Of a DNA stretch of 64,000 nt, positions 1-13,206 are shown piece after piece (position 1 is the first letter of the stretch; each line of letters opens with the position of its first letter). The position numbers and the translations under genes were made by a program. The notes under the pieces are model-generated. The model was not told where the DNA came from and made no database searches. It was given only the letters and a program-made list of their open reading frames with translations. The stretch lies in NCBI GenBank assembly GCA_017480225.1, contig JAFVBB010000018.1:124001-188000 (forward strand), given 5' to 3'. The stretch comes from Bacteroidales bacterium. GTDB taxonomy: Bacteria > Bacteroidota > Bacteroidia > Bacteroidales > P3.

Positions 1-1586
1 ACCTCCTCGTTGATCAATGCCCCTGAGGCCTGCATCTGCTTCAGCTGCAGCTTGAGGTCCTGCACGCGCTTCTCGGCCTCCTTGATGCGGCCGTAGCGCA
101 GCTCGGCCACGCGGCCGTAGTCGCCGCTGCGCTCGGCCTGCTCGGCCTCGAACTTGAAGCTCTCTATGTTCTTCACCTCGGCCTGTATGGCCTCGACAAT
201 CTGCTTCTCGTTCTGCCAGCGAGCCTTCATCTGGTCGCGCTGCTCGCGCAGCGAGGCCAGCTCCTTGTCTATCTGTGCAATCTTGTCTTGGTCATTCTCA
301 CGCTTGATAGCCTCGCGCTCAATCTCCAGTTGGCGAATGCGGCGCTCTATCTCGTCCAGCTCTTCGGGCACGGAGTCAATCTCGAGGCGCAGTTTTGCGG
401 CGGCCTCGTCGATGAGGTCGATTGCCTTGTCGGGCAGGAAACGGTCGCTGATGTAGCGGTGCGAGAGCTCGGCGGCGGCGATGATGGCCTCGTCCTTGAT
501 GCGCACGCGGTGGTGCACCTCGTAGCGTTCCTTGAGGCCGCGCAGTATCGAGATGGTGTCAGGCACCGAGGGCTCGTCGATGAGCATGCTCTGGAAGCGT
601 CGCTCCAGGGCCTTGTCTTTCTCGAAGTACTTCTGGTACTCGGCAAGCGTCGTCGCGCCTATGGCCCGCAGCTCGCCGCGTGCCAGTGCAGGTTTGAGTA
701 TGTTGGCCGCGTCCATGGCGCCCTCGCCGCCGCCGGCGCCCACCAGGGTGTGTATCTCGTCGATGAAGAGTATTATCTCGCCATCGGCCTCGTTTATCTC
801 GCGTATCACGCTTTTCAGCCTTTCCTCGAACTCTCCCTTGTACTTTGCACCGGCGATGAGGGCGCCCATGTCGAGCGAGTAGATGGTCTTCGACTTGAGG
901 TTCTCGGCCACGTCGCCACTTACTATGCGCTGCGCCAGCCCCTCGGCAATGGCGGTCTTGCCCACGCCAGGCTCGCCGATGAGGATGGGGTTGTTCTTTG
1001 TGCGGCGGCTCAATATCTGCAGCACGCGGCGTATCTCCTCGTCGCGTCCTATCACCGGGTCGAGCTTGCCTGCCTGCGCCAGCTGGTTGAGGTTCTTGGC
1101 ATACTTGCCGAGGGCGTTCATCGTCTGCTCCTGGTTCTGGCTGGTGACCTTGCTGCCCTTGCGCAGGTCGGCGATGGCGGTGTTGAGCGACTTCTCGCTG
1201 CATCCGGCGTCTTTCAGCATCTGGCTCACCCGGTCGCGGCCTCCGATCAGGGCAAGCAGCAGGTGCTCCACGCTTACAAACTCGTCGTTCATCTTGGAGG
1301 CCGTCTGTTGCGCCTTGACCAGCGCCTGGTTTGCGTCGTTGCTCAAATAGACCTGTCCGCCGCTGACGCGAGGCATGGCGGCCAGGATGTCGTCAACCTG
1401 CTGGGTGAGGCGCGGAATGTTCACCTCCATCTTCTTGAGCAGGTAGGGGGTGACGTTCTCGTCCTCCGAGAGCAGGCCTTTCAGCAGGTGGGCCGTCTCG
1501 ATGGCCGGATGCTGCCCGCCGAGGGCAATCTCCTGCGCTTTCTGCACGGCTTCCTGCGCCTTGATTGTGAATTTGTCCAGTGTCAT
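1..1586 (-). CDS. clpB: ATP-dependent disaggregase ClpB (3' end outside window)
   Basis: Hsp100 AAA+ protein that threads aggregated protein through a hexameric pore together with DnaK/DnaJ. The gene reads leftward from an ATG at 1584-1586 and runs off the left edge, leaving about 528 residues. Visible: the N-terminal Clp repeat domain ([13 protein letters not shown] at the start), the first AAA+ module with Walker A GEPGVGKT near residue 205 and Walker B LFIDEIH near residue 275, then the coiled-coil middle domain (long R/E/K-rich stretch from about residue 410), which separates ClpB from ClpA/ClpC. The second AAA+ module lies outside the window. The next gene is divergent, with a 173-bp gap. 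No heat-shock operator of the CIRCE type was seen. Identity is secure. Confidence 0.97.
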   Translation of the reverse strand, partial: MTLDKFTIKAQEAVQKAQEIALGGQHPAIETAHLLKGLLSEDENVTPYLLKKMEVNIPRLTQQVDDILAAMPRVSGGQVYLSNDANQALVKAQQTASKMNDEFVSVEHLLLALIGGRDRVSQMLKDAGCSEKSLNTAIADLRKGSKVTSQNQEQTMNALGKYAKNLNQLAQAGKLDPVIGRDEEIRRVLQILSRRTKNNPILIGEPGVGKTAIAEGLAQRIVSGDVAENLKSKTIYSLDMGALIAGAKYKGEFEERLKSVIREINEADGEIILFIDEIHTLVGAGGGEGAMDAANILKPALARGELRAIGATTLAEYQKYFEKDKALERRFQSMLIDEPSVPDTISILRGLKERYEVHHRVRIKDEAIIAAAELSHRYISDRFLPDKAIDLIDEAAAKLRLEIDSVPEELDEIERRIRQLEIEREAIKRENDQDKIAQIDKELASLREQRDQMKARWQNEKQIVEAIQAEVKNIESFKFEAEQAERSGDYGRVAELRYGRIKEAEKRVQDLKLQLKQMQASGALINEE

Positions 1587-1649
1587 GTTTATTTCGGTTT
1601 GCTTTGTTCCGCAATATGTTTTCGCCATGGTATCAGTCACAAAATGTAC

Positions 1650-1698
1650 CAGCCCGCCCCCGACTGCCATTTTGACAGTCGCCCGGCGGGCTGTTTTT
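1650..1698 (+). terminator. Terminator-like hairpin with T5 tail in a divergent gap
   Basis: A 15-bp interrupted stem: CAGCCCGCC pairs with GGCGGGCTG, and CGACTG with CAGTCG, followed by TTTTT on the + strand. It has the form of an intrinsic terminator but no + strand gene precedes it; the flanking clpB is transcribed away. It could be an attenuator in the leader of the downstream dehydrogenase, or the end of an unseen small RNA. Confidence 0.5.
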
Positions 1699-1759
1699 CT
1701 GCCTTGCCCGCCTGTGTCTTGGAAAATAAACGGCGCTGTTGCGGCGTTACTGGGGCATT

Positions 1760-3313
1760 ATGAGAACAATTGCTGTTGACCTTTCGCCGGAGCAGTACCA
1801 CGACCCTGAGGCCATGCGCCGCCGTGTGGCCGGGGAGCTAGGCGTGGCGTGTGGGGATATTGGCGAGGTGAGAGTGACTCGGCGCATCCTCGACTGCCGC
1901 CGACGCAACATTGTGTACCACACCGAGGTGGCTGTCACCATGCGTGGCGAGACCCTGCCTGATACTGAGCGTATGGAGCCGGTGCGCCCCGTCCCGGCCG
2001 GCGCGCCCCGGGTTGTGGTGGTCGGTGCCGGGCCGGCGGGGCTTTTCGCTGCCCTGCGCTGCCTGCGCCACGGCCTGAAGCCTGTGATTGTGGAGCGCGG
2101 CAAGCCTGTGGGCGAGCGCAAGTTCGACATTGCCAGGCTGGCGCGCGAGGAGGTGGTGGATCCTGACAGCAACTGGTGCTTCGGCGAGGGCGGTGCTGGC
2201 ACCTACAGCGACGGCAAGCTCTACACCCGCTCCACCAAGCGCGGCGACGTGGGGCAGGTGCTGCGTGTCTTTGTGGCTCACGGTGCCGACCCCGGCATCA
2301 TGATTGACGCCCACGCGCACATAGGCACCGACCGCCTCGGCCCAATTATAGCCGCCATGCGCCGCACCGTAGAGGAGGCTGGCGGCGAGTACCTCTTCGG
2401 CCAGCGGGTCGACGGGCTGCTTGTCAGGGATGGAGCTGCCGTAGGCGTGACCACACGCGGGGGCTTGCGCATAGAGGGACGCGCGGTGGTGCTCGCCACC
2501 GGCCACTCCGCGCGCGACGTCTACGCTATGCTGCACGGCATGGGGATAGAGCTGCAAGCCAAGCCCTTCGCGCTCGGTGTGAGGGTAGAGCACCCGCAGG
2601 AGCTAATCAACCGCATACAGTACCACGGCGCCGACTACAGCCGGCTGCTTCCGGCGGCGGCCTACAGCCTCACGGCGCAGGCCTCCGGGCACGGAGTCTA
2701 CTCGTTCTGCATGTGTCCGGGCGGTGTCATCGTGCCCGCCGCCACGGCGCAGGGCGAGCAGGTGGTGAACGGCATGAGCAACTCGCGGCGCAACTCGCCG
2801 TGGGCCAACAGCGGCATAGCGGTCAGCGTCACCCCGGCCGACGTGGGCAGCGACGACACCATGGCCTTGCTTGACTTCCAGCGGAAGGTGGAGCGACGCA
2901 TGTGCGAGGCTGCCGGCGGAGGCACTGCCGCCCCGGCCATGAGGCTCACCGACTTCATGCGACGTCGGCCCACCTCCTCGCTGCGCCGCACGGGCTACCT
3001 TGGACGCACCATCGAGGCTCCGCTCCACGAGCTGCTGCCGCCATTCGTGGCCGACTGCCTGCGCGAGGGTTTCCGCCAGTTCGACCGCCGTATGCACGGT
3101 TTCATCACCGACGAGGCCGCCATCCTCGCCGTCGAGAGCCGCACCTCGTCGCCGCTGCGCATTCCGCGCTCGCCGCAGACGTTGTGCCATGTGAGCGTGG
3201 CTGGCCTCTACCCATGCGGCGAAGGCGCTGGCTACGCCGGGGGGATTGTCAGCTCGGCCATCGACGGCATTCGTTGCGCCGACGCCATAGCGGCATGGAT
3301 TGGACAGGGGTGA
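1760..3313 (+). CDS. FAD-dependent dehydrogenase (COG2509-like)
   Basis: Predicted flavoprotein of 517 residues, similar in layout to the uncharacterised NAD(P)/FAD-dependent oxidoreductases of COG2509 (substrate unknown). After about 70 residues of N-terminal domain comes a dinucleotide-binding beta-alpha-beta fold (VVVVGAGPAGLFAAL) followed by VIVERGKPVGER, then a GEGGAGTYSDGKLYTR segment typical of the family and a C-terminal GEGAGYAGGI flavin-contact motif. A TTG start seven codons earlier (1739) is possible; the ATG is preferred because it begins directly on the conserved N-terminal domain. It is followed by a 103-bp palindromic repeat. The family assignment is sound; the physiological reaction is not known. 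Confidence 0.85.
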   Translation: MRTIAVDLSPEQYHDPEAMRRRVAGELGVACGDIGEVRVTRRILDCRRRNIVYHTEVAVTMRGETLPDTERMEPVRPVPAGAPRVVVVGAGPAGLFAALRCLRHGLKPVIVERGKPVGERKFDIARLAREEVVDPDSNWCFGEGGAGTYSDGKLYTRSTKRGDVGQVLRVFVAHGADPGIMIDAHAHIGTDRLGPIIAAMRRTVEEAGGEYLFGQRVDGLLVRDGAAVGVTTRGGLRIEGRAVVLATGHSARDVYAMLHGMGIELQAKPFALGVRVEHPQELINRIQYHGADYSRLLPAAAYSLTAQASGHGVYSFCMCPGGVIVPAATAQGEQVVNGMSNSRRNSPWANSGIAVSVTPADVGSDDTMALLDFQRKVERRMCEAAGGGTAAPAMRLTDFMRRRPTSSLRRTGYLGRTIEAPLHELLPPFVADCLREGFRQFDRRMHGFITDEAAILAVESRTSSPLRIPRSPQTLCHVSVAGLYPCGEGAGYAGGIVSSAIDGIRCADAIAAWIGQG

Positions 3314-3326
3314 CACCATGTCAAGA

Positions 3327-3429
3327 CCGTCTGTTCTTCGATTGTTCTCCGATTGTTCTTCGATTGTTCTTCGATTTAATATCGAAGAACAATCGGAGAA
3401 CAATCGGAGAACAATCGAAGAACAGACGG
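3327..3429. repeat. 103-bp palindromic repeat, copy 1
   Basis: Two 49-bp arms around a 5-bp centre (TTAAT). Each arm is CCGTCTGTTCTTC, then three 11-bp units of the form GATTGTTCT(T/C)C, then GAT. The arms differ at one position, T against C in the third unit, which would be a G-U pair in RNA. It lies between two rightward genes. Four more copies of the same length occur at 18677, 31435, 44021 and 63318. Confidence 0.95.
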
Positions 3430-3501
3430 CCCTGGGACGGCGTTGGTGCCAGCCAGACGAGAAGCGAAAGGTAATACAAATATGAATATAACCAACACAC
3501 A

Positions 3502-3948
3502 ATGAACGAGAAAGAACAACACTACGAGCAGTTGCTGCCGCAGGTGGCGTCGCTGTGCGACGGCGAGAGCGACCTTATTGCCAAGATGGCCAACGTCTGC
3601 GCCCTGCTGCACGCCGAGTTCGGCTTTTGGTGGACCGGTTTCTACCGGGTCGTGGGTGGCGAGTTGCTGCTGGGGCCGTTCCAGGGCCCGCTGGCCTGTG
3701 TGCATATAGGCTATGGCCGTGGCGTGTGCGGCACCTCGTGGAAGGAGCGCCGCACGGTGGTTGTCCCCGACGTGGAGCAGTTTCCTGGCCACATTGCCTG
3801 CTCAAGCGAGAGCCGCAGCGAGATTGTCGTGCCGCTTTTTTCAGGTGGCGAGGTGGTGGCTGTGCTCGACATCGACAGTCGCGAGCTTGCCACCTTTGAC
3901 GACACCGATGCGGCCTTCCTCGGGCGCGTTGCTGCCATGATGGTCTGA
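3502..3948 (+). CDS. msrC: Free methionine-(R)-sulfoxide reductase (GAF domain)
   Basis: Small cytosolic GAF-domain enzyme of 148 residues that reduces free L-methionine-R-sulfoxide, helping to repair oxidative damage to the methionine pool. The three family cysteines are present at residues 66 (GPLACVHIG), 76 (GVCGTSW) and 100 (HIACSSESRSE); their spacing of 10 and 24 residues is the same as Cys84/94/118 of the E. coli enzyme. WWTGFYR near residue 43 is also typical. The gene is full length, starts about 70 bp after palindrome copy 1 and ends facing secA, with a shared terminator between them. Confidence 0.95.
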   Translation: MNEKEQHYEQLLPQVASLCDGESDLIAKMANVCALLHAEFGFWWTGFYRVVGGELLLGPFQGPLACVHIGYGRGVCGTSWKERRTVVVPDVEQFPGHIACSSESRSEIVVPLFSGGEVVAVLDIDSRELATFDDTDAAFLGRVAAMMV

Positions 3949-3972
3949 CGTTGCCCCGCCGTGCGGCAAGAA

Positions 3973-4009
3973 AAAACGGAGGGCATCCGGCAAGGATGTC
4001 CTCCGTTTT
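3973..4009. terminator. Bidirectional intrinsic terminator between msrC and secA
   Basis: The stem AAAACGGAGGGCATCC pairs with GGATGTCCTCCGTTTT (one G-T wobble) around a 5-nt loop, with A-tract and T-tract ends, so it can serve both convergent genes. Confidence 0.85.
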
Positions 4010-4025
4010 CGTTGGTGGCGTGGCT

Positions 4026-7337
<3,312 letters not shown>

Positions 7338-7416
7338 ATTCTTTTTTTCTGTGCTATGTTTACTATCTATTAATACACAATATGTTGTGCGTGTTGTGGC
7401 ACAACATTGTGAAGTG

Positions 7417-7424
7417 CAAATATA
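7417..7424 (-). promoter_or_regulatory. Putative secA promoter -7 element
   Basis: On the minus strand the sequence is TATATTTG, matching the Bacteroidetes -7 consensus TAnnTTTG, about 80 bp upstream of the secA start. No clear TTTG at the usual -33 distance. Confidence 0.5.
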
Positions 7425-7506
7425 CGAAAAAATCCGTATATGTGGCTCTTTTTGTTTTTTGTGTAGCGCAAAAAATGTGCCAACCGCGCCAGAGCAGGGC
7501 AAAAAG

Positions 7507-7540
7507 CAAGGGGGTGATCTGTGGCAGAGTCACCCCCTTG
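7507..7540 (-). terminator. Terminator of the etf operon
   Basis: CAAGGGGGTGA pairs perfectly (11 bp) with TCACCCCCTTG around a 12-nt loop; read leftward it is followed by CTTTTTG. It lies 32 bp beyond the etfA stop codon. Confidence 0.85.
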
Positions 7541-7571
7541 TTGTCATCCAGCCATTGCTGGCCGAGTGTGG

Positions 7572-8582
7572 TTAGCGCTGCATGGTGGCCAGACGCTCGG
7601 TGAGCATGGGGACAATCTTGTGCAGGTCGCCCACGATGCCAAGGTCGGCAACGCTGAATATGGGCGCGTACTTGTCCTTGTTGATGGCGATGATGAGCTC
7701 GCTCTCCTCCATGCCAGCCAGGTGCTGTATGGCGCCGCTGATGCCGCAGGCCATGTAGAGGGCGGGACGGACGGTCTTGCCGGTCTGACCCACCTGACGG
7801 CTCTGCTCCATGACTCCGGCGTCGACCATGGCGCGGCTCGACGACACCTCGCCGCCCAGCTGCTTGGCAAGCGCGCCGAGCTTCTCGAAGCCTTCCTTGC
7901 TTCCGACGCCGCGACCGCCGCTGACGAGAATCTTTGCCTCGCTGATGTCGGTGACGGTCTTCTCTTCCTTGACGGTCTTCACCAGCTTCACGCGGTTGAT
8001 CTTCTGCTCGTTGAAGTTGATCTTCACCTCGACGACCTCGCCGGTGCGGCTGGCGTCGGCGGCCATCTTCTGCATCACGCCCGGACGCACAGTGCTCATC
8101 TGCGGACGGTTGTTCTTGCAGAGAATGGTGGCCATGAGGTTGCCGCCGAAGGCCGGACGGGTCATGCGGAACTCGTGAGCCTCGTCGTCGCTAATCTCCA
8201 GCTTGGTGGCGTCGGCGGTGAGGCCGGTGCGGTTGCGGGCGCTGACGCGCGGACCGAGGTCGCGGCCTATTGTGGTGGCGCCGATGAGCATGATGCTGGG
8301 CTTGTTCTCCTCGATTATCTGGGTGATGGCCTGCGTGTATGGCTCGGTCATGTAGTCCTTCAGCAGGTCGTGGTCAACCACCATGACGCGGTCTGCGCCG
8401 TGGGCGATGAGGGTCTGCGCGAGGGGCTTGATGTCCTTGCCGAGGAGCATGGCGACAACCTTCTCCTGGTTGGCGTCGGCCAGTTCGCGGGCTTTGCCGA
8501 GGAGCTCGAGGGCTACATTTTGCAGTTTGCCTTCGCGTTGTTCGGCAAACACGTATACGTCTTTATAATCAGAAAGGTTCAT
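7572..8582 (-). CDS. etfA: Electron transfer flavoprotein subunit alpha
   Basis: 336-residue FAD-binding subunit of electron transfer flavoprotein, which takes electrons from acyl-CoA dehydrogenase. The C-terminal FAD domain is clear: VSGGRGVGSKEGFEKL, then SRAMVDAG, QVGQTGKTVRPALYMACGIS and a closing INKDKYAPIFSVADLGIVGDL, the classic EtfA signature. It follows etfB after 5 bp and is the last gene of the ridA-acd-etfB-etfA operon. In anaerobes such EtfAB pairs may bifurcate electrons with butyryl-CoA dehydrogenase; whether this one does cannot be read from sequence alone. Confidence 0.96.
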   Translation of the reverse strand: MNLSDYKDVYVFAEQREGKLQNVALELLGKARELADANQEKVVAMLLGKDIKPLAQTLIAHGADRVMVVDHDLLKDYMTEPYTQAITQIIEENKPSIMLIGATTIGRDLGPRVSARNRTGLTADATKLEISDDEAHEFRMTRPAFGGNLMATILCKNNRPQMSTVRPGVMQKMAADASRTGEVVEVKINFNEQKINRVKLVKTVKEEKTVTDISEAKILVSGGRGVGSKEGFEKLGALAKQLGGEVSSSRAMVDAGVMEQSRQVGQTGKTVRPALYMACGISGAIQHLAGMEESELIIAINKDKYAPIFSVADLGIVGDLHKIVPMLTERLATMQR

Positions 8583-8587
8583 GACAA

Positions 8588-9373
8588 TCAGATAATGTGT
8601 TTCTCTTTGAGTTTGTTGACGATGAGCTCAACGGCCTCCTCGGGGCTCACCTCGAATGTCTGGCCAGCGGGCTTCAGCTGCTTGGGGAACGACTTGAAGA
8701 CGCTCGTGGGCGAGCCGGCCTTGCCGATGTGGTCGTCGGGCACGTTGATGCGGTCGGCGCCCCACACCTCGACTTCCTTGTCGTAGGCCGTGACGATGCC
8801 GTTGACGGTCATGTAGCGCGGCTGCACGCTGCTGGCCAGCGCGGTGACGACGCAGGGTGCCTGCATCTGCAGCACCTGATAGCCGTCTTCGAGCTGCTTG
8901 CGGATGGTGAAGGTCTTGGTGGCCTCGTCATACTCGAGGTTCTCCATGTAGGACACCTGCGGCAGGTCGAGGTGCTCGGCAATCTGCGGACCCACCTGTG
9001 CGGTGTCGCCGTCGATGGCCTGGCGGCCAGTGATGATGAGGTCGACGTCCATCGTGCGGAGCGCACCGGCGATGGCGCTGCTGGTGGCCAGCGTGTCGGC
9101 GCCGCCGAGCTTGCGGTCGGTGAGCAGGATGGCGCGGTCTACGCCCATGGCGAGAGCCTCGCGCAGGATGGCCTCGGCCTGGGGCAGACCCATGGTGATG
9201 ACGGTGACGTGGGCGCCATACTTGTCCTTCAGCTGGAGGGCATACTCAAGGCCGCCCTTGTCGTCGGGGTTCATGATCGAGGGAACGCCCTCGCGGATAA
9301 GCGTGCCGGTGACGGGGTTGATCTTCACCTCGGTGGTGTCGGGCACTTGCTTTATGCAAACTACTATGTTCAT
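8588..9373 (-). CDS. etfB: Electron transfer flavoprotein subunit beta
   Basis: 261-residue partner of EtfA holding AMP or, in bifurcating types, a second FAD. Begins MNIVVCIKQVPDT, continues with MNPDDKGGLEYALQLKD, then TGRQAIDGDTAQVGPQIAEHL, all family hallmarks. It is separated by 42 bp from the acyl-CoA dehydrogenase upstream and by 5 bp from etfA downstream. The dedicated operon suggests a specific dehydrogenase partner rather than a general ETF pool. Confidence 0.96.
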   Translation of the reverse strand: MNIVVCIKQVPDTTEVKINPVTGTLIREGVPSIMNPDDKGGLEYALQLKDKYGAHVTVITMGLPQAEAILREALAMGVDRAILLTDRKLGGADTLATSSAIAGALRTMDVDLIITGRQAIDGDTAQVGPQIAEHLDLPQVSYMENLEYDEATKTFTIRKQLEDGYQVLQMQAPCVVTALASSVQPRYMTVNGIVTAYDKEVEVWGADRINVPDDHIGKAGSPTSVFKSFPKQLKPAGQTFEVSPEEAVELIVNKLKEKHII

Positions 9374-9415
9374 TTTCTTTATCTGCTTTTTCTGACTGGA
9401 TGATCCAGAAGTGGA

Positions 9416-10555
<1,140 letters not shown>

Positions 10556-10616
10556 TGCTTTGTGTGTATAGTTTGTTCTTTGTTTGCTTGTTGGTGCGTG
10601 AGGCTGGCGGCTGGGC

Positions 10617-10994
10617 TCACTTCACGGCTATGGTCTCTATCTCGACCATGGCGCCCATGGGCAGGCCGGCCACCGCGAAGGCGGCGCGGGCGGGGCAGTC
10701 GTGGCCGTAGTACTTGGCATACACCTCGTTCATAGGCTTGAAGTAGTCCATCGTGGCCAGCAGGCAGGTGCTTTTCACCACGTCGTCGAAGGTGAACCCG
10801 GCCTCGTCGAGGATGGCCTTTATGTTCTTGAACACCTGCTCGGTCTGCTCGGTGATGCCGCCTTCGGCCAGCTTGCCGGTGGCGGGGTCGATGGGCACCT
10901 GGCCCGAGATGTAGAGCGTGTTGCCGGCAAGCACTGCCTGGCTGTAGGGGCCTATGGCCGCCGGTGCCTTGGGGGTGTTGATGATTTTCTTCAT
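10617..10994 (-). CDS. ridA: RidA family enamine/imine deaminase
   Basis: 125-residue protein that hydrolyses reactive 2-aminoacrylate and related enamines. Starts MKKIINTPKAPAAIGPYSQA at 10994; the frame is open further upstream but crosses the promoter. Family residues are seen in GPYSQAV near residue 15, GQVPIDPATG, and the substrate-binding Arg in CPARAAFAV near residue 104. It is the first gene of the leftward operon with acd, 61 bp upstream. The link to acyl-CoA dehydrogenase and Etf suggests a role next to amino-acid catabolism; that is inference. Confidence 0.94.
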   Translation of the reverse strand: MKKIINTPKAPAAIGPYSQAVLAGNTLYISGQVPIDPATGKLAEGGITEQTEQVFKNIKAILDEAGFTFDDVVKSTCLLATMDYFKPMNEVYAKYYGHDCPARAAFAVAGLPMGAMVEIETIAVK

Positions 10995-11026
10995 ATTATG
11001 TTGTTTTTCCAATCTGAATGAATGTG

Positions 11027-11034
11027 CAAATATA
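11027..11034 (-). promoter_or_regulatory. Putative promoter of the ridA operon
   Basis: TATATTTG on the minus strand, matching the -7 consensus, about 33 bp before the ridA ATG. The -33 element is not obvious. Confidence 0.5.
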
Positions 11035-11312
11035 CGCTTTTTTTTTCTTAATGTGCACATTGTTGAAAAATAAAAATACAACTCGCTGTCTTTCAGTGTC
11101 CATTTTGTCGGCCCGACCAGCCGCAGCCGCTGTTTGCGGGCACATCGGGGCTGCCGTGCCGCTCCAAATGTGGCTGTGGCGTGCCCTTCGCCGGGGGCTG
11201 TCTCCGGCGAGTTACAGGTGCCGCCGTTTCCGCACCTTGCCGCGCCTGGCAGGCTCCCTTTCATTATTTTCGTAAACATGTTGTAAATCACGGTTTTATG
11301 CAATTTTGACAG

Positions 11313-11436
11313 CAGGGGGTAAATGTACTTGACGCAAATGGCTGTAACTCAGTGCAAAGTATAGACCAACTCCTACTCAACTCCTACTCATCGCCTACCA
11401 AACTACTTGTCATGCTCTACTCGAGTAGGTGTTGGC
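11313..11436 (+). repeat. Shared intergenic hairpin element, copy 1
   Basis: This lies in the 686-bp gene-free stretch 10995-11680. The core 11364-11399 (tandem CTCCTACTC followed by ATCGCCTACC) is identical over 36 bp to 53709-53744. Both copies are preceded by CAGGGGGTAA and followed by TTGTCAT and an imperfect complement of the CATCGCCTAC arm. Here the right arm reads GTAGGTGTTG, so the stem has one mismatch and one wobble. A TATATTTG promoter for the next rightward gene follows 230 bp later. The rest of the gap (11040-11310) shows no gene or recognisable RNA. Confidence 0.8.
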
Positions 11437-11628
11437 ATTGTTTTGAGTAGTCAATGACTTGTCGTTGATGCGGCTTGCTGGCTGCCAGGATGGGGGAGGG
11501 CGGGGGCTTGTCGAGCGGGCGTCGGAGGCCGGGGGCGTGGCGCCGCAGTGAACTGGCCAGGCGGCGCCGCTTGCCGGTGATTAACAAATTTTTTCAACTT
11601 TTTTAGCCAGACATTGCCGATTTTATTG

Positions 11629-11636
11629 TATATTTG
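11629..11636 (+). promoter_or_regulatory. Putative promoter of the OmpA-like gene
   Basis: TATATTTG, the Bacteroidetes -7 consensus, 45 bp upstream of the start codon and inside an AT-rich island in otherwise GC-rich sequence. Confidence 0.55.
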
Positions 11637-11680
11637 CAATTTGAACAGATAGAATGTCAATGCCATAAAATGTTGGTAAT

Positions 11681-13132
11681 ATGAAGAACATCAAGAGAAT
11701 AGCGGTGGCTTTGCTGGCCATGGCGCTTGTTGTGGGGGTGGCTCCCGACGTGCAGGCACAGACCAAAAAGAAGACCACAAAGACCACCAAGACAACGAAG
11801 AAGGGCAAGAAGAGCGGCACGCAGAAGAGCACCGCACAGGCTGCGCCGGCCAAGCCGAAGGACATCGAGTTGCCCCCCAACTCGAACGACTGCCTTTTTG
11901 CCATTCCGTTGCAGATTGACAAGCCCTACGGCCCCACTACCGCGCCCGACGGTCCGGGCCGCAGCCTCGAGGTGGTGGCCGACAAGGCTCACCCCAACCT
12001 CTTCGACCGCGAGCACAACTCGGTGTGGTACAAGGTGACCATACCCTACAACGGCAACCTCTGCATCGACATCGTGCAGCAGGACGTGTGGGACGACTAC
12101 GACTTCCTTGTCTACAAGAACACCGGCCAGTACTTCTCCAACCACGTCATGCTCAACAAGGTGCTGCCGGTGGCAGTGAACCTTGCGCGGGTCGACTCGG
12201 CGGCGCTTTCGGCAGCCTCCAAGGCGCCGGCGGCAAAGCCCAAGCCCGCCGCCCAGACTGCCACGAAGAAGAAGGCGGCCGAGGAGCCCGTGTTCGAGCA
12301 GCCCGCGCCGCCGAAGCCCACCATAGGCATGTCGGTCGAGGCCACCGACAAGATGCTCACCAAGAAGCAGACGGGCTCGTTCATCAAGTCAATCCCGGTG
12401 CGCATGGGCGAGGAGTACTACATTGTGCTCGACAACCGCTCCGACAACGGCAAGGGCCACACCATAAGGGTCACCATACAGGTCGACGCCTACGAGCCGT
12501 TGGTGCTCTTCTACGACCGCAAGAGCAAGCGCTATGTCGATGTGGATCTGATGATACTTGAGAAGGGCGGCCAGGGCGGCGAGCGGCCGGTGGTGCGCAA
12601 CGAGCACTACAAGGGCGGCCGCGTGAAGTTTGTGCCGGGCTTCAGCTACACCCTCTATGCCAAGCGCGACGGCTATTTCTCAGTGTTCCGCGAGTTCAAC
12701 GCGCGCGACCTCATGATGCGCGACACGCTGATGCTCTACCAAATGGAGCGCACCGAGCGCGGCTCGAGCTTCCAAATCAAGGACATTTACTTCGAGGATG
12801 GCGACTCGAGGCTCATCGCTGGCTACGACTCGGTGCTGATGGACTATGTGGCCATGTTCCGCAACCACCCTGAGGTCACCTTCCTGGTGAAGGGCTACGT
12901 GCAGAGCTACGGCGTCGACGCCGAGGCCGACATGCTCCTCTCGCTCGACCGTGCCAAGACGCTGAAGGAATACTTTGTGAAGAACGGCATCGACGCCAAG
13001 CGCATCACCACGGCGGGCATGACCAAGAACGAGATAAAGCGCGCCGCGGCGGCTGCCCTCGACAAGGGCGGTGGATTCAGCGGAGTGAAGTGCGAGCTGA
13101 TCATCACCGGCAAAACCACTGACCAGAACTGA
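11681..13132 (+). CDS. OmpA-like C-terminal domain envelope protein
   Basis: 483 residues. A signal peptide (hydrophobic, ending VQAQ near residue 27) is followed by a Lys/Thr/Ala-rich linker, a beta-rich region of unknown fold and a second Pro/Ala/Lys linker. The last 120 residues fit an OmpA/peptidoglycan-binding domain: IYFEDGDSRLIAGYDSVLMD, then DMLLSLDRAKTLKEYFVKNG, like the family pattern of N-x2-L-S-x2-R-A. It probably sits in the periplasm or outer membrane and ties it to peptidoglycan. A monocistronic unit with its own promoter and terminator. The N-terminal part is not recognised. Confidence 0.75.
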   Translation: MKNIKRIAVALLAMALVVGVAPDVQAQTKKKTTKTTKTTKKGKKSGTQKSTAQAAPAKPKDIELPPNSNDCLFAIPLQIDKPYGPTTAPDGPGRSLEVVADKAHPNLFDREHNSVWYKVTIPYNGNLCIDIVQQDVWDDYDFLVYKNTGQYFSNHVMLNKVLPVAVNLARVDSAALSAASKAPAAKPKPAAQTATKKKAAEEPVFEQPAPPKPTIGMSVEATDKMLTKKQTGSFIKSIPVRMGEEYYIVLDNRSDNGKGHTIRVTIQVDAYEPLVLFYDRKSKRYVDVDLMILEKGGQGGERPVVRNEHYKGGRVKFVPGFSYTLYAKRDGYFSVFREFNARDLMMRDTLMLYQMERTERGSSFQIKDIYFEDGDSRLIAGYDSVLMDYVAMFRNHPEVTFLVKGYVQSYGVDAEADMLLSLDRAKTLKEYFVKNGIDAKRITTAGMTKNEIKRAAAAALDKGGGFSGVKCELIITGKTTDQN

Positions 13133-13157
13133 CCATCAACCATTCAATCACACACAC

Positions 13158-13187
13158 AAAGGGGCGAACACGGCATTCGCCCCTTTT
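13158..13187 (+). terminator. Intrinsic terminator after the OmpA-like gene
   Basis: AAAGGGGCGAA pairs with TTCGCCCCTTT (11 bp, 7-nt loop) and ends in T4. It lies 26 bp after the stop codon. Confidence 0.85.
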
Positions 13188-13206
13188 CAGCAGAAAGGCA
13201 CACGCA

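Noticed and set aside
288..1763. A 491-codon rightward open frame opposite clpB
   Set aside because: It is a high-GC shadow of clpB. The minus frame has all ClpB motifs; the plus frame has none and low-complexity composition. The same applies to long shadows opposite secA (5178-6167, 6459-7373), acd (9542-10525), the helicase (18934-20802), leuS (53878-56592) and the aldo/keto reductase (45257-46852).
10995..11310. Search for tmRNA, SRP RNA, tRNA or a riboswitch in the long gap
   Set aside because: GC-rich local hairpins exist, but no tRNA-like or other recognisable RNA signature was found by eye.
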